Below are positions 7,010 through 14,869 of a stretch of 64,000 nucleotides of DNA, in pieces (position 1 is the first letter of the stretch; each line of letters opens with the position of its first letter). Under the pieces are notes generated by a model, which worked only from the letters and a program-made list of their open reading frames with translations, was not told where the DNA came from and did no database searches. Source of the DNA: Bradyrhizobium sp. WD16. GTDB taxonomy: Bacteria > Pseudomonadota > Alphaproteobacteria > Rhizobiales > Xanthobacteraceae. Where the stretch lies: contig NZ_CP028908.1 of the NCBI RefSeq assembly GCF_024181725.1, positions 3,399,501 to 3,463,500 of the forward strand, in the 5' to 3' direction. Made by a program: the position numbers and the translations under genes.

Positions 7010-9178
7010 TCAAATTTGAGGGCTCTCGCGCGACGGTAGGGAAAAGTAGACTGTGGCCCCCTCGTTCACCTTGCCTTCGGCCCGCACCCGCCCGCCGTGC
7101 CGGGCGACGATGCGCCTGACGATGGCGAGCCCGATGCCGGTGCCGGAGAATTCGGTGCCGTGCAGTCGCATGAACGGGTCGAACAGTTTTCTGACGTATT
7201 GCATGTCGAAGCCCACGCCGTTGTCCTTGACATAGTAGACTGTTTCCTTTTCGCCGGCGGTCGAACCGATTTCGATGACGGCGTCGGGCTTTGGCGCGGT
7301 GAACTTGACGGCGTTGTCGATCAGATTGGTCCAGACCCGGCGGATCATGGTTGGGTCGCCCTGCGCCGGCGCGAGCGGCTTGATGTCGAAGGTCAGCTTG
7401 CGCCCCGAGACGGCCGGTTCAAATTCCCCAAGCAACTGGTGGACCAATCCGTCCATGTCGATCGGTGCCGCAATCAACTCATTGCGGCCGATCGCCGAGA
7501 AAGCAAGAATGTCGTCGATCAGCTCGGCGATCTTGGTCGTGCTGTCGCGCACGACGTTCAGTACGCGCCGGCCCTCGGCATCGAGTTTGCTGGAATATTC
7601 CTGCAGCAGGATGCGGGAGAAGCCGTCGATCGCCCGGATCGGCACCCTGAGGTCATGCGAGATCGTGTAAGAAAATGTCTCCAGCTCCCTGTTGGTTGCC
7701 GCGAGCCGTTCATTCGCTTTCGTCAAATCCGCGGTTCGGAGTGCCACGAGCTCTTCGAGGTGGTCGTGCTCGTCTCGCAACTCCTCCTCCGCCCGCTTGA
7801 GCTCGGTGATGTCGCGGAACGTCACCACTGCGCCGGTGATCTTGCCCGCATCCAGCGTCGGAGCGCTGACGAATTCAACAGGGAAGCTGCTGCCGTCCTT
7901 ACGCCAGAACCGGTCTCTCCCGCGGGTGACGACCCCTTCGCGGAACGCAGCATTGAATGGACATTCATCCTCTCGGTAGGGTTGTCCATCCGGCCTGATG
8001 TGATGGAACTTGCGATGACCGTTATGCCCGACAAGTTCCTCGATGGCGAAGCCAAGTAATTGCGACGCCGCAGGATTCACAAATGTGCATCGGCCGTCGG
8101 TGTCCATGCCGCAAACGCCTTCTCCCACAGAATCCAGGAGCAGCCTGTTCTGCGCGGCCAATTGAGCCACCCGCAGTTCCGTCCGCTTCAGTTCGGTAAC
8201 GTCGCGCTCGATCGCCGATGCGCCGATGACTCGCCCCGCTGCATCCTTTACCGGGGACATGGTCAGCGACACGTAGATGTCCGTCCCGTCCTTCCGGCGC
8301 CGCGGTGTCTCGAAATGCACGATGTGGCGTCCCTCCCGAATCAACGCGAGATTGCTCAACATCTCCTGCCGGTGCTCGGGCGGCATCAAAATGGCGACCG
8401 ACCTGCCGGATACTTCTTGGGACGTGTAACCGTAAATCAGTTCGGCGCCCCTGTTCCAGCTGGTGATGATTCCCTCCAGCGTCTTGCTGAAGATCGCGTC
8501 GTCGCTCGACTCCACGATCGCCGCGAGTTGCGAGTTCCTCTCCTCGATCCGCTTGCGCTCGGTGATGTCGCGGGCCGCGGCGAAGACGCCGGCCACGTTG
8601 CCGTTCGCGTCGCGGTACAGGCTGGCGTTGTAGAGAACATCGGTCAAGGCGCCAGAGACGTGGCGAAGCACCAGGGGATAATCGGTCACGAAGCCCGTTG
8701 CGAAGACTTCCCGGTAGCCGGAGCGCGCCGTTTCGGGCTCGGTGAAATAGTTGGAGAAGTCGCTCCCGACCAGCGTCTCGCGTGCGATCCCGGTGGCCCG
8801 GATCGTCGCTTCGTTCACGTCGGTGATTTTGCCATCCGGGTTGATTGTCACCAAAGGATCCAGACTCGCCTCTATCAGGCTGCGGGTGTAGCGCGATGAC
8901 TCCAGAAGATGCGCCTCGCGCTCCTGAAGTCCGTCTTCTAACCGGATCAGTCGGCGGTATTGCAGAGCGGAGCGCGTCGTCAGGTAGCTCGTTGCCGTCA
9001 GCGTCAGGATGACCAGAACGATCGCGACGACCAGCACGCCTCGTTCAGAGCTGCTTGAAAATTGTGGCGCTGCCGTGAGCGCGTGAGCCCACAGTGCGAT
9101 CAGTACCAGACACAGAAGGAGTGCCAGCCCATGGCCAGCAAATACCGCAGCAATTTGCTTGTTTGCTGGCGGTGTCAC
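7010..9178 (-). CDS. Membrane PAS-sensor histidine kinase (three PAS domains)
   Basis: A 722-residue kinase starting at a GTG preceded by GGAGAG. Two transmembrane segments (~10-31 and ~47-68) bracket a short periplasmic loop. Three PAS/PAC domains follow at ~97-212, ~220-340 and ~345-466. A helical linker leads to the phosphorylation site H508 (TISHDLRVPIRAIDGF) and then the HATPase with N box ([10 protein letters not shown]), G1 (DNGVGFD) and G2 (GTGIGLAIV). The core is of the bacteriophytochrome-like class that partners with Rcp1-type receivers such as the one at 1634. It is a close paralogue of the next kinase in the last ~215 residues. It is transcribed toward the exopolysaccharide operon. 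Confidence 0.9.
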   Translation of the reverse strand: MTPPANKQIAAVFAGHGLALLLCLVLIALWAHALTAAPQFSSSSERGVLVVAIVLVILTLTATSYLTTRSALQYRRLIRLEDGLQEREAHLLESSRYTRSLIEASLDPLVTINPDGKITDVNEATIRATGIARETLVGSDFSNYFTEPETARSGYREVFATGFVTDYPLVLRHVSGALTDVLYNASLYRDANGNVAGVFAAARDITERKRIEERNSQLAAIVESSDDAIFSKTLEGIITSWNRGAELIYGYTSQEVSGRSVAILMPPEHRQEMLSNLALIREGRHIVHFETPRRRKDGTDIYVSLTMSPVKDAAGRVIGASAIERDVTELKRTELRVAQLAAQNRLLLDSVGEGVCGMDTDGRCTFVNPAASQLLGFAIEELVGHNGHRKFHHIRPDGQPYREDECPFNAAFREGVVTRGRDRFWRKDGSSFPVEFVSAPTLDAGKITGAVVTFRDITELKRAEEELRDEHDHLEELVALRTADLTKANERLAATNRELETFSYTISHDLRVPIRAIDGFSRILLQEYSSKLDAEGRRVLNVVRDSTTKIAELIDDILAFSAIGRNELIAAPIDMDGLVHQLLGEFEPAVSGRKLTFDIKPLAPAQGDPTMIRRVWTNLIDNAVKFTAPKPDAVIEIGSTAGEKETVYYVKDNGVGFDMQYVRKLFDPFMRLHGTEFSGTGIGLAIVRRIVARHGGRVRAEGKVNEGATVYFSLPSRESPQI

Positions 9179-9233
9179 GCGTCTCTCCGGCTACAGGAAG
9201 GGAGGGAACGGAGGCCGATGGTCAGTGCTTGCA

Positions 9234-11603
9234 TCAGGCATGTGAGGTCTCCCGGACCGGCAAGGAAAAGTAGAACGTCGCGCCTTCGTTCACCTTGCCT
9301 TCGGCCCAGACCCGTCCGCCGTGCCGCGCGATGATGCGCTTGACGATAGCGAGCCCGATGCCGGTGCCGGCGAACTCGGAGCCATGCAGTCGTTGAAACA
9401 CGCCGAACAGTTTGTTGGCATACTGCATGTCGAAGCCGGCGCCGTTGTCCTTGACGTAGTAGATGATTTCATTCTGACCGATGGTGGAGCCGGCTTCGAT
9501 GACCGCGTCGGCCCTGAGCGCCGTGTACTTGACAGCGTTGTCGATCAGGTTGGTCCACACCCGGCGGATCATGGCCGTGTCGCCCTGCGCCGGCGCGAGT
9601 GGCTTGACGTCGAAGGTCAGCTCGCGTCCGGCATACGCTGGCGCCAATTCCTCGATCACGGCGCGGACCACGCCATCCATGTCGATTGGCGCCGACGTCA
9701 TCTCGCTGCGGCCGGTTCGAGAAAACGCAAGGATATCGTCGATCAGGCGCGCCATCTTGTTGGTGTTGTCGCATACGACATTGAGCAGCCGCTGCCCCTC
9801 GGCATCGAGCTTTCCGGAATAGTCCTCCAGCAGGATATGGGAGAATCCTTCGATCGCCCGGAGCGGGGATCTGAGGTCGTGCGATACCGAGTAGGAAAAC
9901 GACTCCAGCTCCCTGTTGGCCGCTTCGAGGCTGCTGTTGGCCGTGGTCAGTTCCGCCGTGCGCGTTGCGACAAGCTCTTCCAGATGCTGGTGCTGCTTGC
10001 GTAACTCCTCCTCTGCGTGCTTCAGTTCGGTGACGTCCTGAGCCATGGAAAGAACTCCGACGACATGGCCATCTGTTTCGATAAGCGGGGTGTTATGCCA
10101 GTCACATATGATGGTGCGTCCATCTTTCGTGTTGTTCTTGTTCACGCTGTGCGCGGTGGCGTCGCCTTGGAGAAGACGCGACCAGATGGCGTCGACGTGA
10201 GGCTGTGTGTCTTTCGGCACGATGAGTTCATACTTGCGTTTCCCCATCGCTTCGCTTGCAGTGAAGCCAAAAATCGTCTCCGCTGCGGGATTCCATGATT
10301 CGACTCGGAAGTCGTGACTCCACATGATGCAAGCGATGGGCATCCGCTCGAACTGAAGCTTGAGACGCGCTTCGCTTTTACGCAGGGCGTCCTCTGCCCT
10401 CTTGCGCTCGCTGATGTCGATGAAGCTGGCACGGAGGAGCGTCTGGTCCGCCGAGGGCAACCGGCTCAAGCGCACTTCGCAGAGGATGTCCCGTCCATCG
10501 GCGTTGCGGACCATGCGCTCGAACGCGACCGTTTTGTCCGCCAGCGCTTGTACGATGTGTTCTCGGAACGTCGTCTTGACAGGCAGGTCATCAGGCTGTT
10601 TCGGCGCATAGAGGTCCTCGGGGCTGTGCATCCTCAGTTCGTCGCGCCCCCGTCCGAATAGTTTTTCGGCATTCGCGTTGGCATCGACAATGCGGCCGAG
10701 TCGGTCGTCAAACACGATGATGGCCTCTGGCGCCTGCTCGACCAGCACGCGGAAGCGCTCCTCGCTCTGGGCGAGCGCCGCCGTGCGGTCGGCAACCTTG
10801 ATTTCGAGCGTCTCCTCCTCCTGCTTGAGGGTTCGGAACAGCAGGGAAAACGGCTTGACGATTCCTGTGTCCAGGACCGCCCGATAGATGCAGTAGGTCC
10901 CGAGCAGCAGCAGATAGTGGCCGATTTCATTGGCGGGGCCGTAGACGCTGACATACTGGGTAAAAGCGATCTCGGCTCCGGCGGAGGCGGTCAATGAAAG
11001 CGCGAGCAGGCGCAGGATGTCCCGGTCGAATGCCCGGCGGTTGAGCAGCAGCAGCAGAAGTGAGGCCAGGAAGAGGCCCGAGATAACGTATTCGCTTACG
11101 ATCTTGAAAGTTGTCAGGCCCTTGCCTTCGACGAAGCAATCAGGAAACGGGCCGAGAAAAATTGCAGCGGAAATGGCCGTAGTGACGAGAAAATAGCCAC
11201 CGAAGACGATGGCGGGGCTGAAACGCCTGCCGAACATGAGCAGTGCGACAAGCATAGAGATGCTTTCCAGATATCGGGAGGCGATCCACAGCTGGGTCGG
11301 CAGGTTGGCGTCGTAGTCTGGAAACACGCCCATGCCCTTGTAGGCGAGCGTATGAAGCAGCGCCAGGAAGGCGACGAAGACGAAGGAAATGCCGAGAAAA
11401 GTGAGGGAGCTGTTCTGCGACCATCGCCGCGAGTGCCATGTCAGCACAAAAACGCTGAAAAGGACGACGATCCGACAGATCTCCACCGCGGAGTGGAACA
11501 AGATATAGCTGTAGCGACCGCTGAGATACAGCCCGAGTACGACGACCGGGAGCATGAGGAGCTCGGTCGGTTTGGCGAGCAGTTCTGCGTCTTCGTCGCT
11601 CAT
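9234..11603 (-). CDS. MASE3-like membrane sensor histidine kinase with two PAS domains
   Basis: A 789-residue kinase. The first ~265 residues carry about seven to eight hydrophobic segments in the pattern of the MASE3 membrane sensor domain. Two PAS/PAC domains follow (~285-400 and ~408-530), then H575 ([16 protein letters not shown]) and the HATPase domain ([26 protein letters not shown]). The last 215 residues align without gaps to the kinase at 7010, so the two arose by duplication and then acquired different sensor parts. Being 55 bp upstream of that kinase on the same strand, it probably leads a two-gene operon. No ligand can be assigned. Confidence 0.88.
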   Translation of the reverse strand: MSDEDAELLAKPTELLMLPVVVLGLYLSGRYSYILFHSAVEICRIVVLFSVFVLTWHSRRWSQNSSLTFLGISFVFVAFLALLHTLAYKGMGVFPDYDANLPTQLWIASRYLESISMLVALLMFGRRFSPAIVFGGYFLVTTAISAAIFLGPFPDCFVEGKGLTTFKIVSEYVISGLFLASLLLLLLNRRAFDRDILRLLALSLTASAGAEIAFTQYVSVYGPANEIGHYLLLLGTYCIYRAVLDTGIVKPFSLLFRTLKQEEETLEIKVADRTAALAQSEERFRVLVEQAPEAIIVFDDRLGRIVDANANAEKLFGRGRDELRMHSPEDLYAPKQPDDLPVKTTFREHIVQALADKTVAFERMVRNADGRDILCEVRLSRLPSADQTLLRASFIDISERKRAEDALRKSEARLKLQFERMPIACIMWSHDFRVESWNPAAETIFGFTASEAMGKRKYELIVPKDTQPHVDAIWSRLLQGDATAHSVNKNNTKDGRTIICDWHNTPLIETDGHVVGVLSMAQDVTELKHAEEELRKQHQHLEELVATRTAELTTANSSLEAANRELESFSYSVSHDLRSPLRAIEGFSHILLEDYSGKLDAEGQRLLNVVCDNTNKMARLIDDILAFSRTGRSEMTSAPIDMDGVVRAVIEELAPAYAGRELTFDVKPLAPAQGDTAMIRRVWTNLIDNAVKYTALRADAVIEAGSTIGQNEIIYYVKDNGAGFDMQYANKLFGVFQRLHGSEFAGTGIGLAIVKRIIARHGGRVWAEGKVNEGATFYFSLPVRETSHA

Positions 11604-11975
11604 TGCCGAGTTGCGCCGCTAAATGCCTCGCCAGACTGGTGCGATGCGCCGATTATGCTTGCGTCACGACAATTGATGGCCACGGCGCACGATCGCCCCT
11701 GAGTTGGGGCCGGGTTGGCTGCTGTCGGAATTCATAGGCGCGAGGGAGCTCCGGCAGATTGCGATAGATCAATGAATATAATGGCATCAGCCCGCAGCAA
11801 GCGGAGGATTGGTGTGGCAATGCCGCCGATGGTGATCAAGCCGACGACAACGTCGATCCGGCCAGCTGGAACCGGCCGGCATGTCGCGGCGCAGCTAACG
11901 GTTGGGGGGCAAGCAAGCCGTGCCGGCACCCGGGGCGGGTGGGATCAGACAATGGGACGCCGCCGTTGAGGGTGT
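11604..11975. other. Non-coding spacer upstream of kinase operon
   Basis: This stretch carries the promoter side of the kinase operon and the 3' side of the phosphoesterase gene. Short open frames exist on both strands, but none has a ribosome-binding site or recognisable sequence. I see no other structure here. Confidence 0.5.
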
Positions 11976-12022
11976 GACAGCAAAAAGGGCTGCCGCCTTT
12001 CGGATGCAGCCCTTTCGCTGTC
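11976..12022 (-). terminator. Rho-independent-type hairpin after the phosphoesterase gene
   Basis: AAAGGGCTGC (11984-11993) pairs with GCAGCCCTTT (12006-12015). The pairing is extended by outer GACAGC/GCTGTC, giving a strong stem about 50-95 bp beyond the stop codon of the minus-strand phosphoesterase. Confidence 0.65.
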
Positions 12023-12070
12023 GTACTGTAGTCCGCGGGCTGCGTTTAGCAGTGCCCCGCGCCGCGTTGA

Positions 12071-13972
12071 TCAGTCGTGATCGCGGCCGCCGTGATCGTC
12101 ATGGTCACCGTGATCGTCATGATCACCGTGATCGTCATGATCACCGTGATCATCATGATCACCGTCGTGATGGTCGTTGTCGGCGAAGGTGAACAGGTTC
12201 ATCAAATCACCGATGGCCGGACGATTCTTCGGCATATAGCGGTTGTGGCCACGGTCATGAACCGGGTTGGGAAGGTTGTCGCGGCTCTGCGACGAGATCT
12301 TCGGCAGGTCCCAGTTCTTCTCGATGAACTTCAGCATCGAGACGTGATCGTAGTAGGTATGGTCGATGTAGCCGCTCTTGGCGAAGGGAGACACCACGAC
12401 GAAGGGAATGCGGGTGCCGTCGCCGAGGAAGTCGACCGGCTGGATGTAGCCGGAGTCGTAATAGCCGCCGCCCTCGTCATTGGTGATGAAGATCGCCGTC
12501 GACGCCCACAGCTCCGGATTGCTCTGCACGCGCTTGATCAGGGCGTCCAGGAACAATTCATAATTGTTGGTCGTCGAATTCGCCGGATGACCGGCCAACG
12601 TCTCGAACGGGCGAACGAAGGAGACTTCCGGCAGGGTGCCCGCCTGAATGTCCTTGAGGAAGGCGCCGTAGTTCTGCAGCTTCGCCTCTTCCGACGGGTT
12701 CTTCATGATGCTGAGGAAGCCGGTCAGCGGATCGCAGATGCCGCAGTAGGAGTGATACATCAGCGGAACGCCGTCGACCGACTTGGCGAACACCGTCGCG
12801 TCGTCGCCGCGATCGGCGCTGTAGTACTTCCAGGACACGCCCTTCGCGGTCATCACGTCGGCGATGGTCGGTGCGCTCTGCGGTGGCAGAACGAACGAGT
12901 TCGGGCCGAGAGTGCGGGTCTTGCTGCTCGTCTGGTCCCAGTACATGTTGTAGTTGTTGACCAGATAGTAGTGGTTCGGCGCGCACTTGTTGTCGGAGAC
13001 GCCGGTCTTGAACAACTGCTCGTTGATCGCCGCGACGCCCGGCGCGCTCGGATCGGAGCAATTCACGTAGGAACCGCCGCTATAGCCGTCCTGGGTGTAG
13101 TAGTTGTTGGTGCCCGGCACTGGATCGGGATTCTCGATCTGGTTGGTCGGCGGCACCGCGGCGCTGCCGTCGAGGGTCGTCGGGTTGGTGAAGAACGTGG
13201 CGTGGCCGGTGACGATGGCCTGGAAATTGGCGCCGGTGCCGCCCATCACGGACTGATGGAAGTTGTCGCTCAGGGCATACTTGTCGGCCAGCGACTTGAA
13301 GAACGGCGCGTCACCCGGCTGGGCCTTGCCCGAGGCGTCGGTAAAGGGGTTCATGTTGTAGAACCCCATGGAGATGGCGCCTTCCTTCGTGTCGAACCCC
13401 CCGTCCGGCATCGGCTTGCCGTTCGAACCGGTGCTGATGCTCTCCTCGACCCACACGAACTTGTCGAGCTTGCCGCCGTCGAAGTCCTGCCACATCTGGA
13501 AGAAGCGGTGGACCGGATCGCCGGTATAGGCGGCGTAAGGAACGTGTTTGCTGATCTGGAACGGGCCGTTCGGCATGTTCGCCGGGAAGCGGCTGTCGGG
13601 CACGCTGGCGGGCTCGCCGAGCGCGCCCCTGGTGTAGGGCTGGGGCAGCACATCATAGGCGCCGGTCGACGCGGTCTCGACGTTGTAGCGGACCTCGTTG
13701 CGGCCGATCTTCTGTTCGGCCTTCTTGAAGCGCGGGCCCGGCGTGCCGTCGGCGTTGACGATGCCCTTGCTCAGCAGGTTGTCGACCTTCTGTCCCTTCT
13801 TCGGCCGATAGGTGCCATACAGATTGTCGAAGGTATGGTTCTCGCCGACGATGATGATCACATGCTTGATCGGCGTGGTCGGTTGTTTGGCAAAGGCCGG
13901 CGCCACTGTCGTCAAGGCGCAGAGCGCGCTTGTCGCATAGCAGAGCGACTTGGAAAGCCAATTGGTTCTCAC
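12071..13972 (-). CDS. Secreted AcpA/phospholipase C-type phosphoesterase with His/Asp-rich tail
   Basis: A 633-residue member of the phosphoesterase family that includes acid phosphatase AcpA and bacterial phospholipase C. The GTG start at 13972 has GGGAG upstream. A Sec signal peptide ends near AFA-KQ. The metal-binding/nucleophile region is IIIVGENHTFDNLYGTY, and late family motifs include ITNDEGGGYYD and RIPFVVVSPFAKSGYIDHTY. The last ~28 residues are a GDHDDH repeat, an unusual acidic/histidine tail probably able to bind metal. It likely cleaves phosphate esters or phospholipids outside the cytoplasm. It lies beside the type II secretion genes and is a plausible substrate of that system. 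Confidence 0.85.
   Translation of the reverse strand: MRTNWLSKSLCYATSALCALTTVAPAFAKQPTTPIKHVIIIVGENHTFDNLYGTYRPKKGQKVDNLLSKGIVNADGTPGPRFKKAEQKIGRNEVRYNVETASTGAYDVLPQPYTRGALGEPASVPDSRFPANMPNGPFQISKHVPYAAYTGDPVHRFFQMWQDFDGGKLDKFVWVEESISTGSNGKPMPDGGFDTKEGAISMGFYNMNPFTDASGKAQPGDAPFFKSLADKYALSDNFHQSVMGGTGANFQAIVTGHATFFTNPTTLDGSAAVPPTNQIENPDPVPGTNNYYTQDGYSGGSYVNCSDPSAPGVAAINEQLFKTGVSDNKCAPNHYYLVNNYNMYWDQTSSKTRTLGPNSFVLPPQSAPTIADVMTAKGVSWKYYSADRGDDATVFAKSVDGVPLMYHSYCGICDPLTGFLSIMKNPSEEAKLQNYGAFLKDIQAGTLPEVSFVRPFETLAGHPANSTTNNYELFLDALIKRVQSNPELWASTAIFITNDEGGGYYDSGYIQPVDFLGDGTRIPFVVVSPFAKSGYIDHTYYDHVSMLKFIEKNWDLPKISSQSRDNLPNPVHDRGHNRYMPKNRPAIGDLMNLFTFADNDHHDGDHDDHGDHDDHGDHDDHGDHDDHGGRDHD
12092..12163. 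repeat. Four 18-bp tandem repeats inside the phosphoesterase 3' end
   Basis: Four copies of an 18-bp unit (consensus GTGATCGTCATGATCACC on the plus strand) run head to tail with one or two substitutions. They encode the GDHDDH repeats of the protein tail on the minus strand. Copy number could vary by slippage in steps of six residues without breaking the frame. Confidence 0.9.
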
Positions 13973-14263
13973 GAATATCTCCCGTTGAAATTGGCTCGGC
14001 GTTGCACGCTCGTGCGGTGCGTCGAACGATGTGTGAGCGTGTCGCGGGCCGTGCCTGCACGTTACCGCCGCGGCACTATGACGCGGTCAATGTTGCGCGC
14101 TGATGTCAGGAGCAAAGCAATTTTGCAAAAGATGTCTGAAGCGAAACTGAGTTCGACGCGTGTTGAGGCAGTGAGCGGCGGAATCCATGTTGGCTGAGGC
14201 ACCATTCGCAATGGCGAACAGATGCGCGCGTACTCGCACGGAACATGGTCGTCGTGAGTCGTA

Positions 14264-14869
14264 TCACCAGCTTCCGGGTACCCACAGCAGGGCCAGCCGC
14301 TGACCGACGGCGATCTGATCGGGCGACATCTTGGAGGCGACGGCGTCGCGCAGACGCAAATAATAATCGCGCTCGCGGTGCTGCGCCCGAGCGGCGGCGA
14401 GATTGAGCCATTTATAGGCCTGGATGAAATCCTGCGGCACGCCATGGCCCTTGTCGTACATCAGGCCGAGCATGCTCTGGGCGAAAGGAACGCCGCGGAT
14501 CGCCGCGCGGGTGTACAGATCGGCAGCGGCCTCATAGGTCTGCGGCGCTCCGAAACCATGTTCATACATGTAGCCGAGCAGTGCCTGGGCTTCGGCGTTG
14601 CCGCGCAGCGCCAGCGGCGTCAGAAGGCTGACCGCGCGGACATAGTCGCCGCGGGCATAGGCCGCGTTAGCGCGCGCCAGGCCATCTGCGCGGGCCGGCT
14701 GCAAGCCAGGTATCGCGCCGAGCGTCAGCGCGACCAGGGCTGCCACGACCACGCGCCGCCAGCCGGGCGCTGCGTTGACGCATGGCGCCGCCACGGCGTC
14801 TCGCTGCAGAACATGTGTTCTAGCGAACGGTCGGAACGCGCAAATCATTGGTGACACTGGCTCCGACAT
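14264..14869 (-). CDS. SEL1-repeat secreted protein
   Basis: A protein of up to 201 residues with an N-terminal hydrophobic stretch (VVVAALVALTLGAIPGL) ending in PARAD, which suggests export, followed by at least two Sel1-like repeats (NAEAQALLGYMYEHGFGAPQ and PFAQSMLGLMYDKGHGVPQD). Sel1 repeats mediate protein-protein contacts. The frame overlaps the end of gspD by about 50 bases, or 29 if the second methionine at 14848 is used, so it is translationally coupled to the secretin. The coupling suggests a periplasmic assembly factor for the secretion system, but this is inference. No good ribosome-binding site favours either start. Confidence 0.75.
   Translation of the reverse strand: MSEPVSPMICAFRPFARTHVLQRDAVAAPCVNAAPGWRRVVVAALVALTLGAIPGLQPARADGLARANAAYARGDYVRAVSLLTPLALRGNAEAQALLGYMYEHGFGAPQTYEAAADLYTRAAIRGVPFAQSMLGLMYDKGHGVPQDFIQAYKWLNLAAARAQHRERDYYLRLRDAVASKMSPDQIAVGQRLALLWVPGSW

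Noticed and set aside
11732-11929. A 65-codon minus-strand frame
   Set aside because: No start signal and no recognisable sequence; the spacer looks non-coding.
12092-12163. Tandem 18-bp repeats as a possible CRISPR array
   Set aside because: Units are directly adjacent with no spacers and encode an in-frame GDHDDH protein repeat.
12077-14197. A 706-codon plus-strand frame opposite the phosphoesterase
   Set aside because: It lies antisense to a gene with signal peptide and family motifs; its valine/isoleucine-rich start comes from reading the 18-bp repeat backwards.
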